NCBI RefSeq assembly: GCF_014904815.1
Contig: NZ_JACZFR010000057.1
Span: 1 to 46,458, forward strand
DNA length: 46,458 nt
Reading direction: 5' to 3'
Origin: Microbulbifer taiwanensis
Lineage (GTDB): Bacteria; Pseudomonadota; Gammaproteobacteria; Pseudomonadales; Cellvibrionaceae
The translations under genes and the position numbers were made by a program. Below the pieces are notes generated by a model, which saw nothing but the letters and a program-made list of their open reading frames with translations, was not told where the DNA came from and did no database searches. Below are positions 30,891 through 39,104 of the stretch, piece by piece (the stretch's first letter is position 1; every line of letters begins with the position of its first letter).

Positions 30891-31676
30891 ATGAGCATCG
30901 ATCCTCTGCTGGACTTTAGAGGCCGGGTAGCGCTGATAACCGGTGCCGCCAGCGGCTTCGGCGCCCTGCTGGCGCAGGAGCTGGGTGCGCGCGGCGCCAG
31001 ATTGGTGTTGGGCGATATCAATGAAGCCGATCTGATGACACTGGCGGATGAACTCGGCGGTGCGGATATCGAGGTGCGCGCGCAGCGCTGTGATGTGTCG
31101 GTGGAAAGTGATTGCGCCGCCCTGGTCGAGCTGGCCGGGGAGCAGTTCGGCCAGCTGGATATCGCCGTCAACAATGCCGGCATTGCCCCACCGATGACTG
31201 CCCTGGAAGATACCGATGGGGCGGTGCTGGACCGGCAGCACGACGTGAATGTGAAGGGGGTTTTCCTTGGCCTCAAACACCAGTTGAAGGCGATGAAGCC
31301 GCGGCGTACCGGCATCATTCTGAATGTCAGCTCCATGGCCGGCCTCGGCGGTGCGCCCAAGGCGGCTACCTATTCCGCGGCCAAGCACGCCGTCATAGGC
31401 CTGACCCGCACCGCGGCGGTGGAAAATGCCAAATACAGTATTCGCGTCAATGCCATCTGCCCCTTCTTTGCGCTGACCAAAATGGTAACGGGTATAGAAC
31501 CGCCACAGGGTGTCAGCGGGGAACAACTGCAGGAATTCCTGGCCAGCGGTTGCCCGATGAAGCGCCTGGCGGAACCCCGGGAGGTGGTCAACGCGATGGT
31601 GATGCTCTGCTCGCCATCGCTCAGCTATATCACCGGCCAGGCCCTGGCGGTGGATGGTGGTGTTTCGGCCTTTTAA
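30891..31676 (+). CDS. Short-chain dehydrogenase/reductase
   Basis: A 261-residue classical SDR: TGAASGFGALLAQ near residue 17, NNAGIAPP near 93, catalytic YSAAK near 163 with Ser in NVSSMAG, and the C-terminal VDGGVSAF. It starts directly after the stop of the previous SDR gene and ends 26 bp before the MaoC gene. It is a second, distinct SDR (not a recent duplicate of its neighbour) and probably a 3-hydroxyacyl-CoA dehydrogenase-like step. Confidence 0.92.
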   Translation: MSIDPLLDFRGRVALITGAASGFGALLAQELGARGARLVLGDINEADLMTLADELGGADIEVRAQRCDVSVESDCAALVELAGEQFGQLDIAVNNAGIAPPMTALEDTDGAVLDRQHDVNVKGVFLGLKHQLKAMKPRRTGIILNVSSMAGLGGAPKAATYSAAKHAVIGLTRTAAVENAKYSIRVNAICPFFALTKMVTGIEPPQGVSGEQLQEFLASGCPMKRLAEPREVVNAMVMLCSPSLSYITGQALAVDGGVSAF

Positions 31677-31702
31677 CAGAAACCCGGATACGGAGAATAA
31701 TA

Positions 31703-32161
31703 ATGCCCACGCTGATTCCCCGAGAAAAAACTCAGGACTTTATCGGCTTCGAAACCGAAGCTACTGACTGGCTCAGTATCGACCAGAACCGCATTGATGC
31801 CTTTGCCGAATGCACCCTGGACCGCCAGTTTATACATGTGGATCCGGAGGCGGCAAAACTGACACCTTTCGGCAGTACCATCGCCCACGGTTTTCTCTCC
31901 CTGTCCCTGCTGTCCTATTTCGCCGAGCAATTGCAGGTGGGTATCGAGGGGGTGGAGATGGGGGTGAATTACGGCCTGGACAAGGTGCGCTTTATCAGCC
32001 CGGTCAAAGTGGACAGCAATGTTCGGGCGCGGGCGAAGGTAATGGATATCCAGGAGAAGAACCCCGGCCAGTATCAGCTCAAACTGGAAGTTACCCTGGA
32101 AATCAAGGGTGAGCAGAAGCCGGCACTGGTTGCCGAGTGGCTGTTTATGCAGTTCGTTTAA
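31703..32161 (+). CDS. MaoC-family enoyl-CoA hydratase
   Basis: A 152-residue hot-dog-fold protein. The hydratase-2 motif is present: QFIHVDPEAAK then GSTIAHGFLSLSL (residues ~42-70), giving the catalytic Asp/His pair. Such enzymes hydrate trans-2-enoyl-CoA to (R)-3-hydroxyacyl-CoA. Pairing with an HSD17B4-like SDR downstream fits an R-specific beta-oxidation route. The start ATG at 31703 lies after CGGAG; a longer frame overlapping the SDR is a shadow. Confidence 0.92.
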   Translation: MPTLIPREKTQDFIGFETEATDWLSIDQNRIDAFAECTLDRQFIHVDPEAAKLTPFGSTIAHGFLSLSLLSYFAEQLQVGIEGVEMGVNYGLDKVRFISPVKVDSNVRARAKVMDIQEKNPGQYQLKLEVTLEIKGEQKPALVAEWLFMQFV

Positions 32162-32228
32162 CGGCAGCACTAAATAAAAATATCGGATTACTGCTCGCTC
32201 CCCGGATGCCAGTAAGAGAATCATGGGC

Positions 32229-32340
32229 GGCACTGCTGCCGATGGAAGTTTTCGGGACACGCCGTGAATACATCCCTGTAGGCTTGTCTGCGAGGTCCCT
32301 CTCGCAGACAGTCCCGAAAACTTCCACCGGCAGCAGCGCC
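32229..32340. repeat. 112-bp palindromic intergenic repeat
   Basis: The outer arms are 30 bp each (32229-32258 and 32311-32340) and match at 28 of 30 positions; the core is GGAAGTTTTCGGGAC and its complement. Inside lies a second hairpin TGTCTGCGAG/CTCGCAGACA (32285-32294 with 32301-32310) and an unpaired ACGCCGTGAATACATCCCTGTAGGC segment split over 32258-32283. I have the impression that similar palindromes occur in Microbulbifer genomes, but cannot check. It lies between the MaoC and SDR genes of one cluster and may affect transcript processing. Confidence 0.85.
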
Positions 32341-32414
32341 TTCACATTAGGTTCCTGTATTCTTTCTCGAGTGCTGGGAGACCGTTGGTAGTTACTTTAT
32401 CGGGAGAAAACTAA

Positions 32415-33338
32415 ATGAATGTTCGATTCGATGGACAGGTAGCCATAGTCACCGGCGCCGGCAATGGCCTGGGCAAGTCCCACGCGCTGGAACTGGCGCG
32501 CCGCGGCGCCAGAGTGGTGGTCAACGACCTTGGTGGCGCCCGGGACGGTTCCGGCGCGTCCCTGTCCGCGGCCGAAGAGGTGGTTGCAGAGATAGAGGCA
32601 CTCGGCGGTGAGGCGATGGCCAGCGGTGCCAATGTCACCGACTACGCCGAAGTGGAGGCTATGGTGCAGCGGGCGGTGGATAAGTGGGGTCGCGTCGACA
32701 TACTGGTGAACAATGCCGGTATTCTGCGCGACAAGTCCTTCGCCAAGGCCGACCTGGACGACTTCAAGCTGGTGATCGAAGTACACCTGATGGGGGCGGT
32801 CAACTGCACCAAGGCGGTCTGGGGGCTGATGCGTGAGCAGAATTATGGCCGCATCGTGATGACCACTTCCTCCTCCGGCCTCTACGGCAATTTCGGCCAG
32901 TCCAACTACGGTGCGGCCAAAACGGCACTGGTGGGACTGATGAATACGCTTTATCTCGAAGGAGAGAAGTACGGCATCAGGGTCAACTGCCTGTCGCCCA
33001 CCGCGCGCACCCGCATGACCGAGGATATTATTCCCGACCCGAAAATCCTCGACCTGATGACCCCGGAATCGGTCACCGCCGGCCTGGTGGCGCTGGTGGC
33101 CGAGGAAGCACCCAACCGCTTTATCCTCGGTGCCGGTGCCGGTGCTTACGCCTGCGCGCGCATCCTGGAGACCGAGGGCATCTATCTGTCACCGGAAGAG
33201 CAGACGCCGGAAAATGTGCTGGCAAACCTGGATGCTATCAGCGAGGACAGCCAGCAGAAGGAACTGATCGGCGGCCTGAACCAGACCGTCAAATTCGTGC
33301 AGAAGGCGGCCAGGGCACTGGACGTCGAACTGGGCTGA
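32415..33338 (+). CDS. HSD17B4-like short-chain dehydrogenase (3-hydroxyacyl-CoA dehydrogenase)
   Basis: A 307-residue SDR resembling the dehydrogenase domain of peroxisomal multifunctional enzyme 2: TGAGNGLGKSHALELARRGA near residue 13, the MFE-2-type VVNDLGGARDG near 36, NNAGILRDKSFAK near 99, catalytic YGAAK near 165, and the LSPTARTRMT segment. The extra C-terminal ~50 residues are family-typical. It would oxidise (R)-3-hydroxyacyl-CoA made by the MaoC hydratase. The palindromic repeat separates it from the upstream genes, so it may start a sub-operon with the thiolase 18 bp downstream. Confidence 0.9.
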   Translation: MNVRFDGQVAIVTGAGNGLGKSHALELARRGARVVVNDLGGARDGSGASLSAAEEVVAEIEALGGEAMASGANVTDYAEVEAMVQRAVDKWGRVDILVNNAGILRDKSFAKADLDDFKLVIEVHLMGAVNCTKAVWGLMREQNYGRIVMTTSSSGLYGNFGQSNYGAAKTALVGLMNTLYLEGEKYGIRVNCLSPTARTRMTEDIIPDPKILDLMTPESVTAGLVALVAEEAPNRFILGAGAGAYACARILETEGIYLSPEEQTPENVLANLDAISEDSQQKELIGGLNQTVKFVQKAARALDVELG

Positions 33339-33356
33339 GGATGTGAGGGCAGGAAA

Positions 33357-34538
33357 ATGAAAGAAGCCGTTGTCGTCTCCACCGCGCGCACGCCCATCGG
33401 CAAGGCCTACCGCGGTGCCTTCAACAACCTGGAGGCGCCCAGCCTCGCCGCCCACGCGGTGCGCGCTGCCGTCGAGCGCGCCGGGATAGAGGCCGGCGAG
33501 GTGGACGACTGCATCTTCGGCGCGGCCATGCAGCAGGGCAGTACCGGCATGAATGTCGCGCGCCAGATAGCCCTGCGCGCCGGGCTGCCGGTCAGTGTGG
33601 CCGGCATGACCATCGACCGCCAGTGCTCCTCCGGCCTGATGGCGGTGGCCACCGCGGCAAAGCAGATAGTGCAGGATGGCTGTCCGGTCGCCGTGGCCGG
33701 TGGTATCGAGCATATCTCTCTGGTGCAGAACGAACATATGAACAGATTCCGCGCCGCGGATCCGGCCCTGGTGGAAATGCACAAGGCCATCTATATGCCG
33801 ATGATCGACACTGCGGAAATTGTGGCGGAACGCTATGGCATCGGCCGTGATCTGCAGGACGAGTACGCGTTGCAGTCGCAGATGCGCACCGCAGCCGCCC
33901 AGGAGGCCGGGCTCTTCCGGGACGAGATAGTGCCGGTCACTGCCATCAAGGCGGTGGTGGACAGGGAGACCAGGGAGGTCTCCTATCAGGATGTGACCCT
34001 GGCGCTGGACGAGGGCAACAGGCCCGAGACGACCCTGGAGGGGCTGCAGGGCCTGAAACCGGTGCGCGAGGAGGGTGTGATCACCGCCGGCAATGCCTCG
34101 CAGCTCTCCGATGGTGCCGCGGCCCTGGTGCTGATGGACCGCCAGCTGGCGGAGCAGCGCAACCTGCAACCGCTGGGCATCTATCGCGGCATGGCGGTGG
34201 CAGGGTGCGAACCGGATGAAATGGGGATCGGCCCAGTCTATGCCATCCCCAAGCTGCTCCAGCGCACCGGCCTGTCCATGGACGATATCGGGCTGTGGGA
34301 GCTGAACGAGGCCTTTGCGGTGCAGGTGCTCTACTGTCGGGACAGGTTGGGTATCGACAACGACCGGCTGAACGTCAACGGCGGTGCCATCTCCATCGGT
34401 CATCCCTACGGTATGAGTGGCGCGCGCATGGTCGGCCACGCCCTGCTGGAAGGCCGGCGCCGTGGGGCCAGGTATGTGGTGGTCACCATGTGTGTGGGTG
34501 GCGGCATGGGCGCCGCCGGACTGTTTGAAGTGGTGTAA
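33357..34538 (+). CDS. Thiolase (acetyl-CoA C-acyltransferase)
   Basis: A 393-residue thiolase that cleaves 3-ketoacyl-CoA with CoA in the last step of beta-oxidation. All active-site residues are present: Cys90 in DRQCSSGL, His349 in [10 protein letters not shown] and Cys379 in [12 protein letters not shown]. The length and the N-terminal [19 protein letters not shown] are typical. It follows the HSD17B4-like SDR by 18 bp and belongs with it functionally. The gene could in principle work in the synthetic direction, but the context favours degradation. Confidence 0.95.
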   Translation: MKEAVVVSTARTPIGKAYRGAFNNLEAPSLAAHAVRAAVERAGIEAGEVDDCIFGAAMQQGSTGMNVARQIALRAGLPVSVAGMTIDRQCSSGLMAVATAAKQIVQDGCPVAVAGGIEHISLVQNEHMNRFRAADPALVEMHKAIYMPMIDTAEIVAERYGIGRDLQDEYALQSQMRTAAAQEAGLFRDEIVPVTAIKAVVDRETREVSYQDVTLALDEGNRPETTLEGLQGLKPVREEGVITAGNASQLSDGAAALVLMDRQLAEQRNLQPLGIYRGMAVAGCEPDEMGIGPVYAIPKLLQRTGLSMDDIGLWELNEAFAVQVLYCRDRLGIDNDRLNVNGGAISIGHPYGMSGARMVGHALLEGRRRGARYVVVTMCVGGGMGAAGLFEVV

Positions 34539-34591
34539 AGACACGTTCATTCACTATAAAAAGAGAGTTGTGCCTGCGATGACGCCAGATC

Positions 34592-34606
34592 GCGGCCAAC
34601 GGCCGC
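34592..34606. repeat. Small REP-like hairpin
   Basis: The stem GCGGCC/GGCCGC closes an AAC triloop and is followed by TCCTGCGGGGAGC. Such short GC-rich hairpins recur in many gammaproteobacterial intergenic regions. It lies between the thiolase and quinone oxidoreductase genes. Confidence 0.5.
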
Positions 34607-34633
34607 TCCTGCGGGGAGCTATGGGAGAGACCT

Positions 34634-35611
34634 ATGCGCGCATTGATATGCGAGGAGTACGGTTCGGCGGAACTGCTGGTAATCGCCGAGCGGGCACTGC
34701 CGGAATTGAAAAGCGATGAAGTGCGGATTGATGTCCGTGCCGCCGGGATCAACTTTCCCGACGCGCTGGTGATTGCCGGCAAATACCAGGTCAAGCCGCC
34801 GCTACCGTTTGTTCCCGGCGGCGAGTGCGCCGGTGTGATCAGCGCCGTGGGCGACAAGGTGAAAAACTACAAGGTGGGCGACCGGGTGATCGCCATGCCC
34901 GGGATGTCCGCCTTCGCCGAACAGGTCCACGTGAAAGAGCACCTGCTGGTGCCCATGCCGGAAAAGCTCAGCTTCGAGCAGGCGGCCGGCTTCTGTATCA
35001 CCTATGCCACTTCCTACTATGCACTGAAGCAGCGCGCGGCGATACAGGAGGGCGAGACCCTGGTGGTACTGGGTGCGGCCGGCGGTGTGGGTGTGACTGC
35101 AATCCAGCTGGGCAAGGCCATGGGGGCCCGGGTGATCGCCTGCGCTTCCACGACGGAAAAGCTGGAGTTCTGCCGGGAAGTGGGGGCCGACGAGCTGATC
35201 AATTACTCGGAAGAGAGCCTGAAGGAGCGGATCAAGGAGTTGACCGGCGGCAAGGGTGCCGATGTGATTTACGATCCGGTGGGCGGTGATTACACGGAGG
35301 AGGCCTACCGCTCCATTGCCTGGAGTGGCCGCTACCTGGTGATCGGTTTTGCCTCCGGTGATATCCCCAGATTGCCGCTCAACCTGCCACTGCTCAAGGC
35401 CGGGGATATTATGGGAATTTTCTGGGGCAGCTGGGCCCAGCGCGACCCGCGGTCGAACCTGCAGAATTTCGCTGAGCTGCTGCAAATGGTGGAAGAGGGC
35501 AAGCTGAACCCGCTCACTACCGAGATCTATTCGTTTGAGCAGTATATCCAGGCATTTGCCGCAATTACCGAGAGGCGCGCGCGGGGCAAGGTGATTCTTG
35601 TTATCGACTAA
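34634..35611 (+). CDS. NADPH:quinone oxidoreductase-like MDR enzyme
   Basis: A 325-residue medium-chain dehydrogenase/reductase of the zinc-free quinone oxidoreductase/enoyl reductase type. The N-terminal GroES-like part has GINFPDALVIAGKYQVKPPLPFVPGGECAGVI (split around residues 38-71), and the cofactor domain has VLGAAGGVGVTAIQLGKAMGA near 145-164. Zinc ligands are absent. In this cluster it may reduce an enoyl-CoA or detoxify a reactive enone. It closes the plus-strand cluster and is convergent with the sigma-factor gene pair. Confidence 0.9.
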   Translation: MRALICEEYGSAELLVIAERALPELKSDEVRIDVRAAGINFPDALVIAGKYQVKPPLPFVPGGECAGVISAVGDKVKNYKVGDRVIAMPGMSAFAEQVHVKEHLLVPMPEKLSFEQAAGFCITYATSYYALKQRAAIQEGETLVVLGAAGGVGVTAIQLGKAMGARVIACASTTEKLEFCREVGADELINYSEESLKERIKELTGGKGADVIYDPVGGDYTEEAYRSIAWSGRYLVIGFASGDIPRLPLNLPLLKAGDIMGIFWGSWAQRDPRSNLQNFAELLQMVEEGKLNPLTTEIYSFEQYIQAFAAITERRARGKVILVID

Positions 35612-35654
35612 AGGGTTTGGCTGGTAAGGCGGGGCGCGCCTTATCGGCAGCTGA

Positions 35655-36098
35655 TCAGGGCAGCAGCCGGCAGTGGGCGCGCGCCTTGTTCTCCAGATTC
35701 CGTGGTAACTTATCGGATGCGGAGCCCCGCTGTTGGCTGCGCCACTGACTGCAGAGCTCTATATAGCTACCGGCCTCTACCTGGCTGCGCAGGTTAAACC
35801 AGGGGTCGCCCCCCTGGGTTGATCCGGGCCGGCTCTGGTGCCAGCCGTCCAGTGGGTTTTTCTGGGTCCCGTTTGCGGAGTGCACGCCAGGGGTCAGGGC
35901 ACCGAGGTACTGGGCTGGGTGTACCAGCAGTAAGATCACTGCGACTGCGACGCAGCTGCCCGCCGCCCTGGACTGCCAGGGGTTTTCGACTTTTGTCGGT
36001 TTAAACTGACGGGCCATTTGCAGGATTTTGTCGTCGAGAGAAGCCGGGGACGAAATTTCCCCTACGGCATTCTGATATTGGGATTCCCAAATACTCAT
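35655..36098 (-). CDS. Single-pass membrane protein, possible anti-sigma partner
   Basis: A 147-residue protein I do not recognise. Residues ~1-46 are cytoplasmic-type, ~47-66 (GSCVAVAVILLLVHPAQYLG) are a membrane helix, and the remaining ~80 would be periplasmic, with two Cys near the C-terminus. Its start overlaps the stop of the sigma-like gene by 4 bp, which with the topology suggests an anti-sigma factor. It lacks the zinc-binding HxxxCxxC motif of ZAS-type anti-sigmas. The role is therefore inferred from context only. Confidence 0.7.
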   Translation of the reverse strand: MSIWESQYQNAVGEISSPASLDDKILQMARQFKPTKVENPWQSRAAGSCVAVAVILLLVHPAQYLGALTPGVHSANGTQKNPLDGWHQSRPGSTQGGDPWFNLRSQVEAGSYIELCSQWRSQQRGSASDKLPRNLENKARAHCRLLP

Positions 36099-36631
36099 AC
36101 GCTCGCCTCTTCTACCTCTTGGATCTGCCAGGGTTGCCTTTTCGATCCATAAAGAAATTCTTCCAGCCGCACCTTGCCGTTGCGGTAGTACTCCCTGCAG
36201 TTTCTCAGCGATATTCTTTCAATATCTGCCACCGTAGCCAGTGGTAACCGGCACTCCAGGTGCAGCAGCAGTATGTTGCGTTCAATACGCGAGAGTTGCT
36301 GGATGCCTGCGAGAAGTTTGTTGCCCTGGTCTTCGGGATTTTGTGAGGCTTCGAGAGGGGTGCCCGTGAAGTTGCGCAGTAACCTGTTGATGCGAATAAA
36401 AAGCCAGCTGCGCAAGCGGCGCCCGCCCAGTTGCGGTGGCTGTTCCAGCAGGCCATTCCAGAGTTCTTCGAGTATGCTGCAGGCACCGCTCGGTGCCATC
36501 TGTATACAGTAGCGGTAGAGACTGTCCTTGTGGCGAGAATACAGCAGGCGGAAAGCCTTCAGGTTGCGCGTGGAGTGGTAGTATTCGAGCAGCGCTTCGT
36601 CATCCAGGTTCTGAAAATCTTTGCGTGACAA
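36095..36631 (-). CDS. ECF-like RNA polymerase sigma factor
   Basis: A 178-residue protein with the layout of an extracytoplasmic-function sigma factor. Region 2 is DEALLEYYHSTRNLKAFRLLYSRHKDSLYRYC (split about residues 11-42) and a region 4-like helix pair is LSRIERNILLLHLECRLPLATVADIERIS (about 114-142). The region 2 match is reasonable; the region 4 recognition helix is unusual (RNCREYYRNGKVRLEEFL), so promoter specificity is hard to guess. It is co-transcribed with the membrane protein that follows, through a 4-bp ATGA overlap. It may respond to envelope stress. Confidence 0.75.
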   Translation of the reverse strand: MSRKDFQNLDDEALLEYYHSTRNLKAFRLLYSRHKDSLYRYCIQMAPSGACSILEELWNGLLEQPPQLGGRRLRSWLFIRINRLLRNFTGTPLEASQNPEDQGNKLLAGIQQLSRIERNILLLHLECRLPLATVADIERISLRNCREYYRNGKVRLEEFLYGSKRQPWQIQEVEEASV

Positions 36632-36707
36632 GTTATCGCGCCTCCCTGCGCCAGTACAACTTGCTCGAACGACTGAAAATACGAGCTTCTATTGATATAG
36701 GTAGATT

Positions 36708-36992
36708 TTAATGACTGCGGTCGTCGGTTTGCGCGTTATCCTTAACCCGCTCGCCCGGTCCTCTGCCTACCGGCTTTTCCTTTGGCGTCTCGTCCGGGCG
36801 GGCCTTTTTACGACTACCCAGATAGATTGTGGCCAGTCCCAGAAGTAATTCGTCGACGAACGGCAGCAGATCCGGAATAAACAAGTCGACCAGGAAAATT
36901 GCGCAGATCCATTTGAAGAGCTGCGGGTGTTTCAACCTGCTGGCGTAACTCAGAAACCAGCCTACCAGGGCACTGGGAAGCACTCTTTTCAT
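36708..36992 (-). CDS. Small conserved membrane protein (DUF6116-like)
   Basis: A 94-residue protein with a hydrophobic N-terminal two-thirds (WFLSYASRLKHPQLFKW then ICAIFLVDLFIPDLLPFVDELLLGLATIYL) and a charged, proline-rich tail. The pattern is that of a family I recall as DUF6116, found in gammaproteobacteria; the name is from memory. The function is unknown. The reading frame is clean, starts with MKRVLPSALVGW and stands alone between the sigma factor and dinB genes. Confidence 0.7.
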   Translation of the reverse strand: MKRVLPSALVGWFLSYASRLKHPQLFKWICAIFLVDLFIPDLLPFVDELLLGLATIYLGSRKKARPDETPKEKPVGRGPGERVKDNAQTDDRSH

Positions 36993-37119
36993 CGGCCCGC
37001 TCGCCGCTGTCCGTTTGGGGAGTATAGTTGGCGGCAGTGCCCGGCTTCGTTTGCCGAGTGTGGGGCGACGCCAGATTTACTGACTGGTACGTGTCGATCA
37101 GTATCTGGGAGAGCGAGAT

Positions 37120-38202
37120 TCAGGCCGACAGGCGTTTGAACTCGGGCAGGGGCAGCGGCAGCTGCTCCGGGCCCAGTTCGGCGCGTAAATCCTTGAGTTT
37201 GACACCGACACCGAGCAGACGGATGGGGGCCGGGCGCCTGTCCCAACATTGTTGCAGTAATTGCTTGAACTCCGAGATTCGACCCGAGTGGCTGGCTCTT
37301 TCCTGGGAGGAGATGGAAAAGTCCCCGTATTTCACTTTTACCGTGGCGCCGCTGATCTGGTAGCGTTCGTCCAGTTTTTCCAGCCTTTCCAGCAGGCGCA
37401 TATAGAGACTGGTGAGTTCCTCCTGCCATTCCTCCAGGGTGCCGAGATCCGCATTGAAGGTGCGCTCGACACTGACGCTCTTGCGCGAGCCGTCGCTGGT
37501 GACGGGCCTTTCATCGATACCGCGGCACAGTTGGTACAGGCGGCGACCGAACTTGCCGTAGGCCTGGGTCAGCTCTATCTGGGACAGGCTGCGCAAGTCG
37601 GCACAGGTGCGGATTCCCTGGCGCTTCATTTTTTCCGCAGTGACGCGGCCCACGCCGTGAATTTTGGCCACCGGCAGGCGCAGCACAAACTGGTCCATGG
37701 CATCCGGGGTAATGACCGTGAGACCATCGGGCTTGCGCCAGTCGCTGGCAATCTTGGCCAGGAACTTGTTCGGCGCCACACCGGCGGAAATGGTGATGCC
37801 CAGATCCTCCCGCACCCGCTGGCGTATCTCCTCGGCCATCAGGGTGGCGCTGCCGTGACAGCGGCCGCTTTCGGTGACATCCAGAAAAGCCTCGTCCAGG
37901 GATAACGGTTCTATCGATTCACTGTATTCCAGGAAAATATCCCGGATCTGAGCGCTGGCCTCTCGATATTTTTTCATGTTGCCGGGTACTACAATCAGAT
38001 CAGGGCAGAGCTTTTTTGCCTGGGCGGTGGGCATGGCGGAGCGCACGCCATAGCTGCGCGCCTCGTAGTTGCAGGTGGAGATCACGCCGCGCCTGTCGCT
38101 GGCGCCACCCACTGCCAGCGGACGGCCGCGCAGATTCGGGTCGTCGCGCATTTCGACCGACGCGTAGAAACAGTCGCAGTCGCAGTGGATGATCTTTCTC
38201 AT
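37120..38202 (-). CDS. dinB: DNA polymerase IV (translesion, Y-family)
   Basis: A 360-residue Y-family polymerase, the usual length. The palm motifs are present: IIHCDCDCFYASVEMRD at the N-terminus (catalytic Asp), YEARSYGVRSAMP near 45, and PLSLDEAFLDVT near 103 with the second acidic pair. The helix-hairpin-helix VAKIHGVGRVTAEKM is near 180. The C-terminal QLPLPLPEF resembles a sliding-clamp binding motif. The start is the ATG at 38202; a longer frame to 38616 is not supported because a LexA box ends one base before this ATG. It is therefore an SOS gene. Confidence 0.95.
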   Translation of the reverse strand: MRKIIHCDCDCFYASVEMRDDPNLRGRPLAVGGASDRRGVISTCNYEARSYGVRSAMPTAQAKKLCPDLIVVPGNMKKYREASAQIRDIFLEYSESIEPLSLDEAFLDVTESGRCHGSATLMAEEIRQRVREDLGITISAGVAPNKFLAKIASDWRKPDGLTVITPDAMDQFVLRLPVAKIHGVGRVTAEKMKRQGIRTCADLRSLSQIELTQAYGKFGRRLYQLCRGIDERPVTSDGSRKSVSVERTFNADLGTLEEWQEELTSLYMRLLERLEKLDERYQISGATVKVKYGDFSISSQERASHSGRISEFKQLLQQCWDRRPAPIRLLGVGVKLKDLRAELGPEQLPLPLPEFKRLSA

Positions 38203-38203
38203 G

Positions 38204-38219
38204 CTGGGATTATATACAG
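38204..38219 (-). promoter_or_regulatory. LexA (SOS) box of dinB
   Basis: On the reverse strand the 16-mer reads CTGTATATAATCCCAG, matching CTG-N10-CAG with an AT-rich centre. It ends one base before the dinB ATG, so LexA bound here would block initiation directly and the mRNA leader must be very short. Confidence 0.75.
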
Positions 38220-38289
38220 TATCCGGGCGTCGCGGAAAGCGTTTGCAACGGATGAGACCGGAGCCGGAAACAGATTGGGCAGGTGAACC

Positions 38290-38823
38290 ATGAGCCATAT
38301 TCCACTGGTGGAGCGCCCCGCAGAAGATCGGGTAGAGGCAGTCTTCGCCGACATCGAGGATGAGCTGGGCGGGGTGCCCAGTCTGTTTCTCGCCTTTGGT
38401 CATCATCCGGATATGCTGGAGACCACCTGGAAAGGATACAAGGCGGTGATGATCCACGGAGTCCTGTCGCCACAGCTGAAAGAGGGGATAGGGCTGGCGA
38501 TATCTGCAGACAACCACTGCGATTACGGCATCTACCACTACAGCGCTACGTTGCAGGAACTGGGTGTGGAGGTACAGGAAGTGATGCGCATTCGCACCAA
38601 TCCCAAGCATGTGCACTACTCAGATAAAGAGCACGCACTCTTCGATCTGGCCCGCCGGGCCAATAAAGCGCCCAGCGATCACGGTGAGCACCTGATTGCG
38701 GAGGCGCAGAAACTGGGAGCCCGGGACGATGAAATCGTCGAAGCGCTTGCGGTCATGGAGCTGGTGCTGGGCTTCAACCACTTTGCCGATGTGCTGGGAC
38801 TGGAACCGCACAGGGACAGGTAA
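38290..38823 (+). CDS. Carboxymuconolactone decarboxylase/AhpD-like protein
   Basis: A 177-residue all-helical protein of the CMD/AhpD superfamily (peroxidase-related subgroup). The core motif ADNHCDYGIYHYS lies near residues 73-85. Classic AhpD has two Cys (CxxC) three residues apart and a following His; here the second Cys is Gly (CDYG) while the His remains, so a disulfide-based peroxidase cycle within this motif is unlikely. It is divergent from dinB with an 87-bp gap. Confidence 0.85.
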   Translation: MSHIPLVERPAEDRVEAVFADIEDELGGVPSLFLAFGHHPDMLETTWKGYKAVMIHGVLSPQLKEGIGLAISADNHCDYGIYHYSATLQELGVEVQEVMRIRTNPKHVHYSDKEHALFDLARRANKAPSDHGEHLIAEAQKLGARDDEIVEALAVMELVLGFNHFADVLGLEPHRDR

Positions 38824-38876
38824 TAGTAGAGACAGAGATAGCTGGTTAGCCTGGCGCTAGCGGAATGGGATACGAC

Positions 38877-38903
38877 AAACTGGCGCCCGTTGGGCGCCAG
38901 TTT
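38877..38903. terminator. Intrinsic terminator between convergent genes
   Basis: The 11-bp perfect stem AAACTGGCGCC/GGCGCCAGTTT has a CGTTG loop. It serves the AhpD-like gene (plus) and probably the DUF1328 gene (minus). Confidence 0.75.
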
Positions 38904-38921
38904 GCGTTAGATCTAACGCAA
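38902..38921. repeat. 20-bp perfect palindrome
   Basis: TTGCGTTAGATCTAACGCAA is self-complementary over all 20 bases. It directly abuts the terminator hairpin and lies 16 bases from the stop of the DUF1328 gene. It is either a second terminator stem for the minus-strand gene or a protein-binding site. Confidence 0.7.
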
Positions 38922-38936
38922 TGAATGTGTTGTCGG

Positions 38937-39104
38937 CTATTTGGGCGGCCGCAGTTTTCCGAAGATGAGTGCCAGCACAAACAGTGCGACGAAGATAAAG
39001 AACAGGATTTTCGCAATTTCAGTCGCTGCGCCCGCGATACCCCCAAATCCGAGGACCGCCGCGATGATCGCGATAACGAGGAAGATAACAGCCCAACGCA
39101 ACAT
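38937..39104 (-). CDS. DUF1328 (YtjA-like) small membrane protein
   Basis: A 55-residue protein found by translating the reverse strand: it begins [20 protein letters not shown] and ends [10 protein letters not shown]. Two hydrophobic helices are separated by a short [11 protein letters not shown] loop. This is the typical pattern and length of the DUF1328/YtjA family, whose function is unknown but which is often linked to envelope or general stress. AGGGAGCT lies 7 bases before the ATG. It stands alone between the AhpD-like gene and the exported hydrolase. Confidence 0.9.
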   Translation of the reverse strand: MLRWAVIFLVIAIIAAVLGFGGIAGAATEIAKILFFIFVALFVLALIFGKLRPPK

